A stretch of DNA of 64,000 nucleotides, taken from the NCBI RefSeq assembly GCF_003006155.1, contig NZ_CP023559.1, positions 4,092,001 through 4,156,000 of the forward strand, in the 5' to 3' direction. Under the pieces are notes generated by a model. The model was not told the DNA's origin and searched no databases. It saw nothing but the letters and a program-made list of their open reading frames with translations. Source of the DNA: Salinicola tamaricis. GTDB lineage: Bacteria > Pseudomonadota > Gammaproteobacteria > Pseudomonadales > Halomonadaceae. This document shows, one piece after another, positions 9,144 through 19,815 of this stretch (within the stretch, counting starts at the first letter, position 1; every line of letters starts with the position of its first letter). Made by a program: the position numbers and the translations under genes.

Positions 9144-11300
9144 ATGCCCATCGACGACGACGCCCCCCTCGGCCGGACTTCCGGCCAGGCGCTGCCAGCC
9201 ATGCAGAAGGTCGACCTTCGCACGGCCCCGGCGTCGAACGGTCATGAGGCGCCACGTGGCCGGCCGCTGGATGCGCTGACGATACTTGGCCTGGTTCCCT
9301 GGCACTGGTCACTCCCGGACGCCTTCTGTCGACTGTTCTCGTCGGGCGTGGCACATGACGCGGCGCCGCCCCAGCTGAACTTTCGCGAGCTGCTGCGCCC
9401 GATGACACCCGCACAGCGCCAGCGCCTGGTGCATCAATGGCGACGTCTGATCTGCGGCCTCGACGACCGCTTCGACCTCACCCTGCAGCCCGATCGCCAT
9501 CGACCCGAGCTGCGCTGGCGAATCCGCGGCGCAGTCACCCTGCGCACCGCGGAGGGCTACCCGTTGGCTGCCGCCGGCATGCGTGAAGTGGTGGCCGAGG
9601 ACAACGTCTGCGATATCGGCAGTCGCGTGCGCGCCCATGCGTTCGTCGCCTCCCGCGACCCGATGCTGGTGGTCGGCGAACAGTGGCAGATTCTCGAGGC
9701 CAACGACGCCTTTCGCGAACTCGGCAGCCTACCGCTCAGCGAGATTCTGGGCCATCCGCTCAGCCGTTATGTCAGCGCCAACGCGCTATCCGGGCCGCCA
9801 GCCACGGCGGTCAGTCGTGAGCGCAGTCACCACCACGAGGGGGTATTCGACGCCGGCAGCGGCGATACCATCCCCGTCGAGCTGACGCTGAGCGACTTCA
9901 CCCTCGGCGACAGCCAACAGGTGCACTACATCGCCGTACTGCGCGACATCTCGGCCCGCAAGCGCTCGGAGCGCGAGCTGGAGCACCTGGCGAGCATCGA
10001 CACTCTGACCCAGTTGCCCAACCGCGCCACCCTGCAGTACGCACTGAATCGGCAGTTGCGCCAGATCTCGCCGATCCATGCCCTGGCGGTGCTGTTCATC
10101 GACCTCGACGGCTTCAAGTACATCAATGACTCGCTCGGCCATCAGGCCGGCGACACCCTGCTACGGATCATGGTCAAGCGCCTGCGCGCCACGCTTCGCA
10201 GTCGCGACCTGATTGCGCGCTGGGGTGGTGATGAGTTCGTGGTGGTGATCGACGTGGGCAGCGATCGCCAGCTGGCACCGCGGATCACCCGGCGTCTGCT
10301 GGAAGTCCTGGCCCAACCGATGGTGATCGGCGGTCATCAGATCAGCGTCACCGCCAGCATCGGCATCGTCCACGCGCCATTCGACGGCAAGGACAGCGAA
10401 ACCCTGCTCAAGCACGCCGACGTTGCCATGTACGCGGCCAAGGACAAGGGCAAGAACGCCTTCGCGATCTATCACGACCAGCTCAAGCATCACGATCTGG
10501 AAAAGATGTCGATGCTCTCGCTGCTGCGCGATGCAATTGCCCAGGAGACGCTCGACTTCCTGGTCCAGCCCAAGTTCGATCAGCACAGCCGGATCGTCGG
10601 CGCCGAGCTGCTGGCCCGCTGGCATACCGAGAGTCATGGTCAGGTACCGCCGAGCACCTTCGTACCTCTGGCCGAGCACAATGGCATGGCCAGCGCCCTC
10701 GGCACTCTGGCGATCGAGCACGCAGCGCGCGGTGCTGCTCGGCTGGCGGCCAGCGGCCACGCCATTCCGGTAGCGGTCAACATCTCGGCGCTGCACGTGA
10801 TGGACGAGGCGCTGCCGGAGACCCTGCGCAGCGCTTGCCGCCGCCATGCCATCCCCACCGAACTGATCGAGCTGGAAGTGACCGAGTCGGTCTTTCTGGA
10901 GAATACCCGAGCCCCCGAGGCACGCATCGAGGAGCTGCGCAGACAAGGCTTCCGCGTGGCCATGGATGACTTCGGTGCCGGCTACTCGTCGCTGGGCTAT
11001 CTCAAGCGCCTGCCGTTCGACACCATCAAGATCGACCGCAGTTTCCTCAGCGATCTGGAGGCCGACCCGCGTTCGCGCCACCTGCTCGAGGGTATCGTGG
11101 GGCTGTGCGACCTGCTCGGCATGGAGACCATCGCCGAGGGGGTCGAAACGCAGGCCCAGTGGCAGTTGCTGCAGGCGCTGGGCATCAAGCAGTACCAGGG
11201 TTTCTTCCTGGGCCGGCCGATGCCCATGGAAGCCCTGCTCGAATGCCTCGGCGCCTGCGCCGACGGCACTGGCCGCGCCCCCAAGGGCGGGCTAAGGTAG
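9144..11300 (+). CDS. PAS-GGDEF-EAL c-di-GMP signalling protein
   Basis: About 718 residues from the ATG at 9144; an upstream GTG at 9111 is less likely. An N-terminal region of unknown function (1-165) is followed by a PAS domain (about 170-285, VASRDPMLVVGEQWQILEAN), a GGDEF domain (about 290-450) with an intact RWGGDEF active-site loop, and an EAL domain (about 460-715). In the EAL domain the signature reads ELL (GAELLARW), but the catalytic acidic motifs DDFGAGYSSLGYLKRLP, IKIDRSFL and AEGVETQ are present. It may therefore both make and break c-di-GMP. No signal peptide or transmembrane segment is evident, so it is probably cytoplasmic. Its position after the secretion operon hints at surface-attachment control, which is inference only. 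Confidence 0.93.
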   Translation: MPIDDDAPLGRTSGQALPAMQKVDLRTAPASNGHEAPRGRPLDALTILGLVPWHWSLPDAFCRLFSSGVAHDAAPPQLNFRELLRPMTPAQRQRLVHQWRRLICGLDDRFDLTLQPDRHRPELRWRIRGAVTLRTAEGYPLAAAGMREVVAEDNVCDIGSRVRAHAFVASRDPMLVVGEQWQILEANDAFRELGSLPLSEILGHPLSRYVSANALSGPPATAVSRERSHHHEGVFDAGSGDTIPVELTLSDFTLGDSQQVHYIAVLRDISARKRSERELEHLASIDTLTQLPNRATLQYALNRQLRQISPIHALAVLFIDLDGFKYINDSLGHQAGDTLLRIMVKRLRATLRSRDLIARWGGDEFVVVIDVGSDRQLAPRITRRLLEVLAQPMVIGGHQISVTASIGIVHAPFDGKDSETLLKHADVAMYAAKDKGKNAFAIYHDQLKHHDLEKMSMLSLLRDAIAQETLDFLVQPKFDQHSRIVGAELLARWHTESHGQVPPSTFVPLAEHNGMASALGTLAIEHAARGAARLAASGHAIPVAVNISALHVMDEALPETLRSACRRHAIPTELIELEVTESVFLENTRAPEARIEELRRQGFRVAMDDFGAGYSSLGYLKRLPFDTIKIDRSFLSDLEADPRSRHLLEGIVGLCDLLGMETIAEGVETQAQWQLLQALGIKQYQGFFLGRPMPMEALLECLGACADGTGRAPKGGLR

Positions 11301-11328
11301 AGCTCCACCCGCTGCCCGAGAGCGCGCT

Positions 11329-12213
11329 ATGTCGTTGACGCTGAGTCTGGTCGCTCCAGCCTCGTTCACCGCCCCCGAACTTCTAGACCAGGCAGCCGAA
11401 GCGCTGGCAGAGCTGGGTATCCACGTACGTTTTCCGCCGCAGTTACAGGCGCGCTGCCGCTATCTGGCCGGGGACGTGGCTCACCGCCTGGCGGTGCTGC
11501 AGGCCGCCTACGTCGACCCCGATACCGACGCGGTGTGGGCCGTGCGCGGCGGCTACGGCTGCGCCCATCTGGCCACCGAGATCGACTGGTCGCGCCTGCC
11601 GCCCAAACCTTTGATCGGCTACTCCGATCTCAGCGTGTTGCTGAGCCAGTGCCAGCGCCACGGCTTGCCGGCGATCCATGGCCCGGTGATGAAAGAGGGG
11701 CTCAAGCTGGTGGCCGAAGACCCGACGGTACGCGCTGCCAGCCGCCGTGACCTGGAGGCTCTCAAGGGCCTGCTGCAGGGCGAAGCGCCCCCCAGCGTCG
11801 CGCTGAGCGCGATTACCGCAGCACCCGACCACCGCAGCAGCGGCCCGCTGGTGGGAGGGAATCTGGCGGTACTGGCGAGCGTGGCCGGCACGCCGCTGGC
11901 GTTTCGTGCTCCGCCGGGCGCCATCGTGATCCTCGAGGATGTCGGCGAACCCTACTACCGGCTCGAGCGCGATCTATGGCAGCTGGTCCAATCCGGCGCA
12001 CTCGACACGGCGGGCGCGGTCTGCCTGGGTACCTTCGAAGGCTGCGAGCCTTACGCCGATCTGCGCCTGGAGACGCTGTTCGAAACCTGGCTCACGCCGC
12101 GCGGCATTCCCCTATTCGGCGGCCTGCCCATCGGCCATGGCCGCGACAACCTGCCCTGGCGCTATGGCGCGCCGGCGAGCATCGTCGACTCACGCCTGCA
12201 CTTCTCGGCCTGA
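11329..12213 (+). CDS. ldcA: LD-carboxypeptidase (muramoyltetrapeptide carboxypeptidase, S66)
   Basis: This 294-residue cytoplasmic peptidoglycan-recycling enzyme removes the terminal D-Ala from the L-Lys/mDAP-D-Ala bond of murein tetrapeptides. The S66 features are present: AVRGGYGC, the nucleophile in IGYSDLSVLL (Ser about residue 106), the Glu in LEDVGEPYYRLERDLWQL and the His in GLPIGHGRDNLPW. Length matches the family. It starts 28 bases after the GGDEF-EAL gene on the same strand and may be co-transcribed with it. Confidence 0.9.
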   Translation: MSLTLSLVAPASFTAPELLDQAAEALAELGIHVRFPPQLQARCRYLAGDVAHRLAVLQAAYVDPDTDAVWAVRGGYGCAHLATEIDWSRLPPKPLIGYSDLSVLLSQCQRHGLPAIHGPVMKEGLKLVAEDPTVRAASRRDLEALKGLLQGEAPPSVALSAITAAPDHRSSGPLVGGNLAVLASVAGTPLAFRAPPGAIVILEDVGEPYYRLERDLWQLVQSGALDTAGAVCLGTFEGCEPYADLRLETLFETWLTPRGIPLFGGLPIGHGRDNLPWRYGAPASIVDSRLHFSA

Positions 12214-12219
12214 GAGAAT

Positions 12220-12418
12220 GTTTACAAAATGCCTACGCTCGGCGATACGGCGTTGAAATCGACCTCACTGAACGAAGTTCAGAACGTCCGAAGGACGGCC
12301 CGAAGGGCGAGCGGAGCGAGTAAAGTACTCATTTACACCACGTAAACTGGAACGCCAGCCCGGTCCTCTTTTCGGCCGATTTCGCCTTGCCTCGCCTTCG
12401 CTCGTCGAATTTGTAAAC
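12220..12418. repeat. Intergenic element with inverted GTTTACAAA ends
   Basis: About 199 bases between ldcA and the PEBP gene are bounded by GTTTACAAA at 12220-12228 and its exact reverse complement at 12410-12418. Inside the ends lie a second imperfect inverted pair (GAAATCG near 12255 and CGATTTC near 12377) and a string of small palindromes (TGAACGAAGTTCA, CGTCCGAAGGACG, GCCCGAAGGGC). There is no coding potential. It resembles the REP/MITE-like intergenic repeats of related genomes; only one full copy occurs in this window. Confidence 0.5.
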
Positions 12419-12438
12419 ACCCTCTGAACGCCGTGCAC

Positions 12439-12476
12439 AAAAACACACGGCGCCACCCGAAGGATGGCGCCGTGTG
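12439..12476 (-). terminator. Rho-independent terminator of the PEBP gene
   Basis: A 12-base-pair stem (12444-12455 with 12465-12476) around a 9-base loop is followed on the minus strand by five Us (A tract at 12439-12443). It lies 29 bases past the stop of the PEBP gene. Confidence 0.8.
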
Positions 12477-12504
12477 CCGGTGACGCAGTGACCAAAGGTC
12501 TCAG

Positions 12505-12981
12505 TCAGTCACGCTTATAGGTTCCGACCAGCCGGCTCATGCCCAGAATGTGTGGCTCCAGCGCGTCGAGCAGTTCGCGCTGCGTCAGGCCTTCCGGCAG
12601 CTCGGTCAGGGTATCCAGCGCCAGTACCCAGAAATAGTACTGGTGCACCCCGTGGCCTTCCGGCGGCATGGGCCCGCCGTAACCCACGGCACCGCCATCG
12701 TTGACACCGGCCGTGCCTTCTCGGGTGTCTTCCGAAAGCGACGTCACGTCCGCCGGGAGGTTATAGAGCAGCCAGTGCACGTAGCCGTAGCTGCCATCCT
12801 TGACCAGCGGCGCATCCGGGTCATGGCAGATCACCGCGAACCCCTGGGTATCCGCAGGGGCGTCCCGCCAGCTCAGGGCAGGAGAGAGATCCTCGCCTTC
12901 AGCCGAGTGGCGCTTGGGAATGGGCGCGTTCGGCGCGAAGGCAGTACTTTCGACGTGCATGCTCGACGGTGCAAAAGGCAT
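12505..12981 (-). CDS. YbhB/YbcL family Raf kinase inhibitor-like (PEBP) protein
   Basis: This 158-residue protein shows the PEBP ligand-pocket motifs CHDPDAPL, GYVHWLLYNLP and GYGGPMPPEGHGVHQYYFWVLAL. Bacterial members are cytoplasmic or periplasmic proteins of unsettled function. The start ATG at 12981 is preceded by AGGAGAG. The upstream in-frame extension lacks family similarity and was excluded. It is a single-gene unit between two hairpins. Confidence 0.88.
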   Translation of the reverse strand: MPFAPSSMHVESTAFAPNAPIPKRHSAEGEDLSPALSWRDAPADTQGFAVICHDPDAPLVKDGSYGYVHWLLYNLPADVTSLSEDTREGTAGVNDGGAVGYGGPMPPEGHGVHQYYFWVLALDTLTELPEGLTQRELLDALEPHILGMSRLVGTYKRD

Positions 12982-13114
12982 AGGGTTGCTCTCCTGAAAA
13001 GCGATGGACGGTGACGCCAACGCGTCTGCTCGTCTATCAGAGGTGGTGGCGCCAGCGTGAGATTCAACCCGGCATGGACGCACGTAGCCAGTGTCGCACC
13101 ACCCCGTCACGTAT

Positions 13115-13150
13115 GACGCCGGCAGCTCGTGTCCGCGAGCTGCCGGCGTC
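13115..13150 (-). terminator. Strong hairpin, probable fadBA terminator
   Basis: A perfect 15-base-pair GC-rich stem (13115-13129 with 13136-13150) and 6-base loop lie 47 bases after the fadA stop. There is no U tract on the minus strand, so termination may be inefficient or Rho-assisted. Confidence 0.5.
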
Positions 13151-13196
13151 GGGTGCCGCAGCGAGAAACGCGACGGCGGATTCGAACACTATGCGA

Positions 13197-16567
<3,371 letters not shown>

Positions 16568-16892
16568 GGGATTCTCCGTGCCATGGCTGCGAAACCACCT
16601 CCGGGATCAGCCCCGAAAGCGAATCATACGAGCGTTTGAATAGCACCAGCTTGAGCTGCGCCGGTGGTAGCGTCAAGCTCAACCAAAGTCGTGACCAGCG
16701 CGCGTACCTGTTGGGAGCCGCTCCCGGTGCGCGCCGGTCGAGCACCACGACACGCCCGTCGCTGTGCCGTGTGTCGCCACCTCATGGCACAATATCGCGG
16801 CCGCGACGGGGGCTCGACAGGCCGTGGCAAGACGCTATGCGGGAGTGGCGTCTCTCAGCGTAGGCCAAGTGATTCGGCGCGCCCCGCAAGAC
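16568..16892. other. fadB upstream region / divergent gap
   Basis: A 325-base divergent gap separates fadB from the DUF5924-type gene. It contains the candidate PsrA operator listed separately. In-frame upstream ATGs (for example 16764) could extend the rightward gene but add no recognisable sequence. Nothing else was identified. Confidence 0.5.
16625..16638. promoter_or_regulatory. Candidate PsrA-type operator upstream of fadB
   Basis: On the minus strand the sequence reads CAAAC-N4-GTATG, one mismatch from the (G/C)AAAC-N(2-4)-GTTT(G/C) pattern bound by the fatty-acid-responsive repressor PsrA in Pseudomonas. It is 58-71 bases upstream of the fadB ATG. Function is inferred from position and motif only. 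Confidence 0.35.
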
Positions 16893-18044
16893 ATGCACAA
16901 CGAGGACGTTTTCATCGTGATCGACAAGGAAGTCGCGCTCCCCACCAGGCTCGCCTGGCTGGAACCGCTCATTGCCCGGCTGCAGCGCTATCTGTGGCTG
17001 TGGCCGCCCATCGCTTTCGTTCTGGGCCTGCTGGGGTTCTTCCTGGTCAATCGCCAGCAGTGGCTGGGCGCGGTATTGGCGATCGGCCTGCTGCTGACCT
17101 GGCTGTTGCTGATCGTCGAGAGCGTGGCCAGCCGCTGGCTTTCGCGGCGCGGCAGGAAGACCGGTCTGCCCCGCGCGGTGACCACCTTCATCACCCAAGT
17201 GGTGCACCAGGAGACGCTCTTCTTCTGTCTGCCCTTCTTCCTGGCGACCACCATTTGGGCCAGCGGCCAGGCGCTGTTCACCGGGCTGCTGGTGGGCTGC
17301 GCACTGCTGGCGATTCTCGATCCGCTCTACTTCGGCCTCTCCCAGCGCCACCGCTGGCTCTACTTTCTGCTCCACTCGCTGTGCGTGTTCGTGGTCATGC
17401 TGGTGACACTACCGATCATGTTCAGCCTGACCACCGGCGAAAGCCTGGTGCTGGCGATCGCCGCCATGACCTTCTTCAGCCTGCCCAGCCTGATCGGCCT
17501 GCTGCGCCCCGCCGGCGTGGTGCGTTGGCTGGCGATGTTCGGCCTGCTGATCCTGCTCGGCGGCATCGCCTGGGGCGGACGCGCCTGGATCCCGCCGGCG
17601 ACGCTTTGGCTGTCGGGCAGCGCACTCTCGCCGGGGTTCGACACCGCTGCGCGCACGCCGCGTGGCGAGATGGTGCTGACGCCAGAGAACCTGCGCACCC
17701 GCGGCCTCTACGCCTACACCGCGATTCGCGCCCCGCGCGGCCTGCGCGAGAAGATCTATCATGTCTGGCGCCACGACGGCCGGGTGGTGGAGCGTATCGC
17801 CCTGATCATCCACGGCGGTCGCGACCAGGGCTACCGCGCCTGGACCCACAAGCAGAACTTCAGTGGCGATGTCAGCGGGCGCTGGCAGATCGACGTCACC
17901 ACCGCGGTCGGTCAGCGTATCGGGACCCTGCGTTTCACGGTGGCCGACGACGCCGACGCCACCCACGCCGACGGGCGTATCCATCGGCCCCCGGGCATCC
18001 CCGGCTGGAACATTCGGCATCTGCTCGGCAGCCGCGGCGAGTGA
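16893..18044 (+). CDS. DUF5924-type membrane protein with C-terminal DUF2914-like domain
   Basis: About 383 residues. The N-terminal two-thirds carries about seven hydrophobic segments (for example LWPPIAFVLGLLGFFLV, LFTGLLVGCALLAILDPLYF, AMFGLLILLGGIAWGG). The C-terminal 120 residues form a soluble domain with GLYAYTAIRAPRGL and IYHVWRHDGRVVERI, followed by WQIDVTTAVGQRIGTLRF. This is the pattern of DUF5924 fused to DUF2914; function is unknown. The ATG at 16893 is preferred over an in-frame ATG at 16764 because the extra residues are arginine-rich and not membrane-like. It sits just ahead of slyA on the same strand. Confidence 0.7.
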   Translation: MHNEDVFIVIDKEVALPTRLAWLEPLIARLQRYLWLWPPIAFVLGLLGFFLVNRQQWLGAVLAIGLLLTWLLLIVESVASRWLSRRGRKTGLPRAVTTFITQVVHQETLFFCLPFFLATTIWASGQALFTGLLVGCALLAILDPLYFGLSQRHRWLYFLLHSLCVFVVMLVTLPIMFSLTTGESLVLAIAAMTFFSLPSLIGLLRPAGVVRWLAMFGLLILLGGIAWGGRAWIPPATLWLSGSALSPGFDTAARTPRGEMVLTPENLRTRGLYAYTAIRAPRGLREKIYHVWRHDGRVVERIALIIHGGRDQGYRAWTHKQNFSGDVSGRWQIDVTTAVGQRIGTLRFTVADDADATHADGRIHRPPGIPGWNIRHLLGSRGE

Positions 18045-18121
18045 CCGCAAGCGCCACGACTTGCATTATCCTGCGGCGCTTTGGAGAATGTTAGGACGTT
18101 CACGATTTTAGGTAATCCGCT

Positions 18122-18574
18122 ATGCCGCAACATATCGGCTTCAAACTGGCGCGCCTGCCACGACTCTGGCGTGCCGTCATCGATGAACGCTTGGCGCCGC
18201 TGGGGCTGACCCAGACCCGCTGGGTGACGCTCTACAACCTGCGCCGCATGGGCGGTGGTCAGGCCCAGTGCGATCTGGCCCGGGCAATCGGCGTCGAGGC
18301 CCCCTCACTGGTGCGCACGCTCGACCAGCTGGCCGAGCAGAACCTGATCGAGCGCCGTCCCTGCGCCGAAGATCGTCGCACCAAACGCCTGCACCTCACT
18401 GAAGAGGCGACGCCGCTATTGGAGCAGATCGAGGCGATCGTGGATGAGGTGCGCGACGAGATGTTGGCCGGTTTCAGCGCCGAAGAGATGGACACCTTCG
18501 AAAGCATGCTCGACCGCATCGAGAAAAACGGCGTGGCGCTGCAGCGCCAGTCGGAGCAGAACCGGGCGAGCTGA
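18122..18574 (+). CDS. slyA: MarR/SlyA family transcriptional regulator
   Basis: This 150-residue winged-helix protein has a DNA-binding core running from RWVTLYNLRRMGGGQAQCDL through the recognition helix (APSLVRTLDQLAEQNLIERR) to the wing motif EDRRTKRLHLTEEA, which is the MarR signature (DxRxxxxxLT). The N-terminal GFKLARLPRLWRAVIDERLAPLGLT segment, described here in part, is typical of SlyA. It is a dimeric cytoplasmic regulator; its targets here are unknown. It is followed tail-to-tail by a hypothetical gene. Confidence 0.85.
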   Translation: MPQHIGFKLARLPRLWRAVIDERLAPLGLTQTRWVTLYNLRRMGGGQAQCDLARAIGVEAPSLVRTLDQLAEQNLIERRPCAEDRRTKRLHLTEEATPLLEQIEAIVDEVRDEMLAGFSAEEMDTFESMLDRIEKNGVALQRQSEQNRAS

Positions 18575-18583
18575 GCCCGCCTT

Positions 18584-19105
18584 TCACGCCGGCCGGGCGG
18601 GCGGTGGCGCCGGATTGCCGCTGCCTGCGAGGGTATCGCGCATCGCCTGCCAGCTCGGCCATTCGCGCTCGAAGCGCGCCAGTTCCACCGCCTCCTGCCA
18701 CCAGACGCACAGCGTGTGCTGATGCGATTCGACCGCCAGCGCATCATCGGGGAGCGTCTTGAGCCACGCCTCGAGTGCGGCCAGACGCTTGGCATCGAGC
18801 GACGGCAGCGGTGCCTGTCGCCAGCGCCAGCCCGGTGCTGCCGGAGCCAGGGCATCGCTGCCGACTCGGTCCCTGACCAAGGTGAAGTCGCTGCCGGTGA
18901 GCGTGCCGGGGTAACGCAGCCGATACCCGGTCAGCGGCAGATCCGGCTGCGCCAGCGGCGCCTTGGCGAACGACAGCTCGCCGCCGTGTCCCTTGGCGTG
19001 ACGCCGCAGGCGCCCACGCACCGACTCCGCCCGGCTCGGGCGCAGCCACATCATCGGCGATAGCATCAACAGCACCGCCACCAGCAGAAATCCCAATACC
19101 GCCAT
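18584..19105 (-). CDS. Membrane-anchored hypothetical protein
   Basis: I do not recognise this 173-residue protein. It has one N-terminal hydrophobic segment (residues 2-20, VLGFLLVAVLLMLSPMMWL), then a basic stretch and a soluble domain rich in Trp and Leu (PGWRWRQAPLPSL, HTLCVWWQEAVELARFEREW), ending in a Pro/Ala-rich tail. It is probably an inner-membrane-anchored cytoplasmic or periplasmic protein. It converges on slyA with 9 bases between stops. Codon use matches the neighbours, which supports a real gene. Confidence 0.6.
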   Translation of the reverse strand: MAVLGFLLVAVLLMLSPMMWLRPSRAESVRGRLRRHAKGHGGELSFAKAPLAQPDLPLTGYRLRYPGTLTGSDFTLVRDRVGSDALAPAAPGWRWRQAPLPSLDAKRLAALEAWLKTLPDDALAVESHQHTLCVWWQEAVELARFEREWPSWQAMRDTLAGSGNPAPPPARPA

Positions 19106-19304
19106 ACCTCACATTCTCCCTGGCCACTCGTCTGATCGCAGACGTCGTGTTTTCGTGTCTGTTTACAAAGCGTTGCGTCCGAGATCGGCATGAACGATGA
19201 TCGGCTGCGGCAGCACGTCGCGGCCGGCGTGCGTCGCCACCGTTGTACGCCCAATGGACCCAGCTTAGAGTGGGTATTGTCATTCGCCGGATGGGGGTTC
19301 ACCC

Positions 19305-19760
19305 ATGAGCAACGAATATCACCACGTGCTGGTCGCTGTAGACCTCACCAAGGATTCGCACAAGGTGCTTGAGCGCGCGATCCCGATTGCCCGCCGCAAT
19401 CAGGCCAAGCTCTCGATCATGCACACGCTGGAACCGCTCGGCTTTGCCTATGGCGGTGACATTCCGATGGATCTCACCAGCATCCAGGACCAGTTGGACG
19501 AGCACGCCACGCAGCGTCTGGGCGATATCGCCGATCCCTACGACATTCCGCGCGAGGATCAACACATCGTGGTCGGCATGCCCGATACCGAAATCCAGCG
19601 CTTTGCCAAGGATCACGATGTCGATCTGATCGTGGTCGGCTCCCACGGCCGCCACGGCTTCGCGCTGCTGCTGGGCTCCACCTCTACCGGCGTGCTTCAT
19701 GGCGCAGAGTGCGACGTGCTCGCGGTGCGCGTGGGCAAGGATGGCGAAAGCGCCGAGTAA
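19305..19760 (+). CDS. Universal stress protein (UspA family)
   Basis: This 151-residue USP-fold protein starts HHVLVAVDLTKDSHKVL and carries the ATP-binding motif G-2x-G-9x-G(S/T) as GSHGRHGFALLLGST near residues 116-130. Such nucleotide-binding members are usually induced in stationary phase or stress. It starts at an ATG preceded by GGGGGT. It forms a single transcription unit ending at a hairpin shared with the convergent uup gene. Confidence 0.92.
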   Translation: MSNEYHHVLVAVDLTKDSHKVLERAIPIARRNQAKLSIMHTLEPLGFAYGGDIPMDLTSIQDQLDEHATQRLGDIADPYDIPREDQHIVVGMPDTEIQRFAKDHDVDLIVVGSHGRHGFALLLGSTSTGVLHGAECDVLAVRVGKDGESAE

Positions 19761-19770
19761 CTCGGTACCC

Positions 19771-19799
19771 GGCCCATCGCGCCTGCCGCGCGATGGGCC
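19771..19799. terminator. Hairpin between convergent usp and uup genes
   Basis: An 11-base-pair stem (19771-19781 with 19789-19799) sits between the two converging stops. Neither strand has a good U tract, so the terminator role is suggested by position. Confidence 0.45.
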
Positions 19800-19815
19800 T
19801 CTCGACACCATGGCT

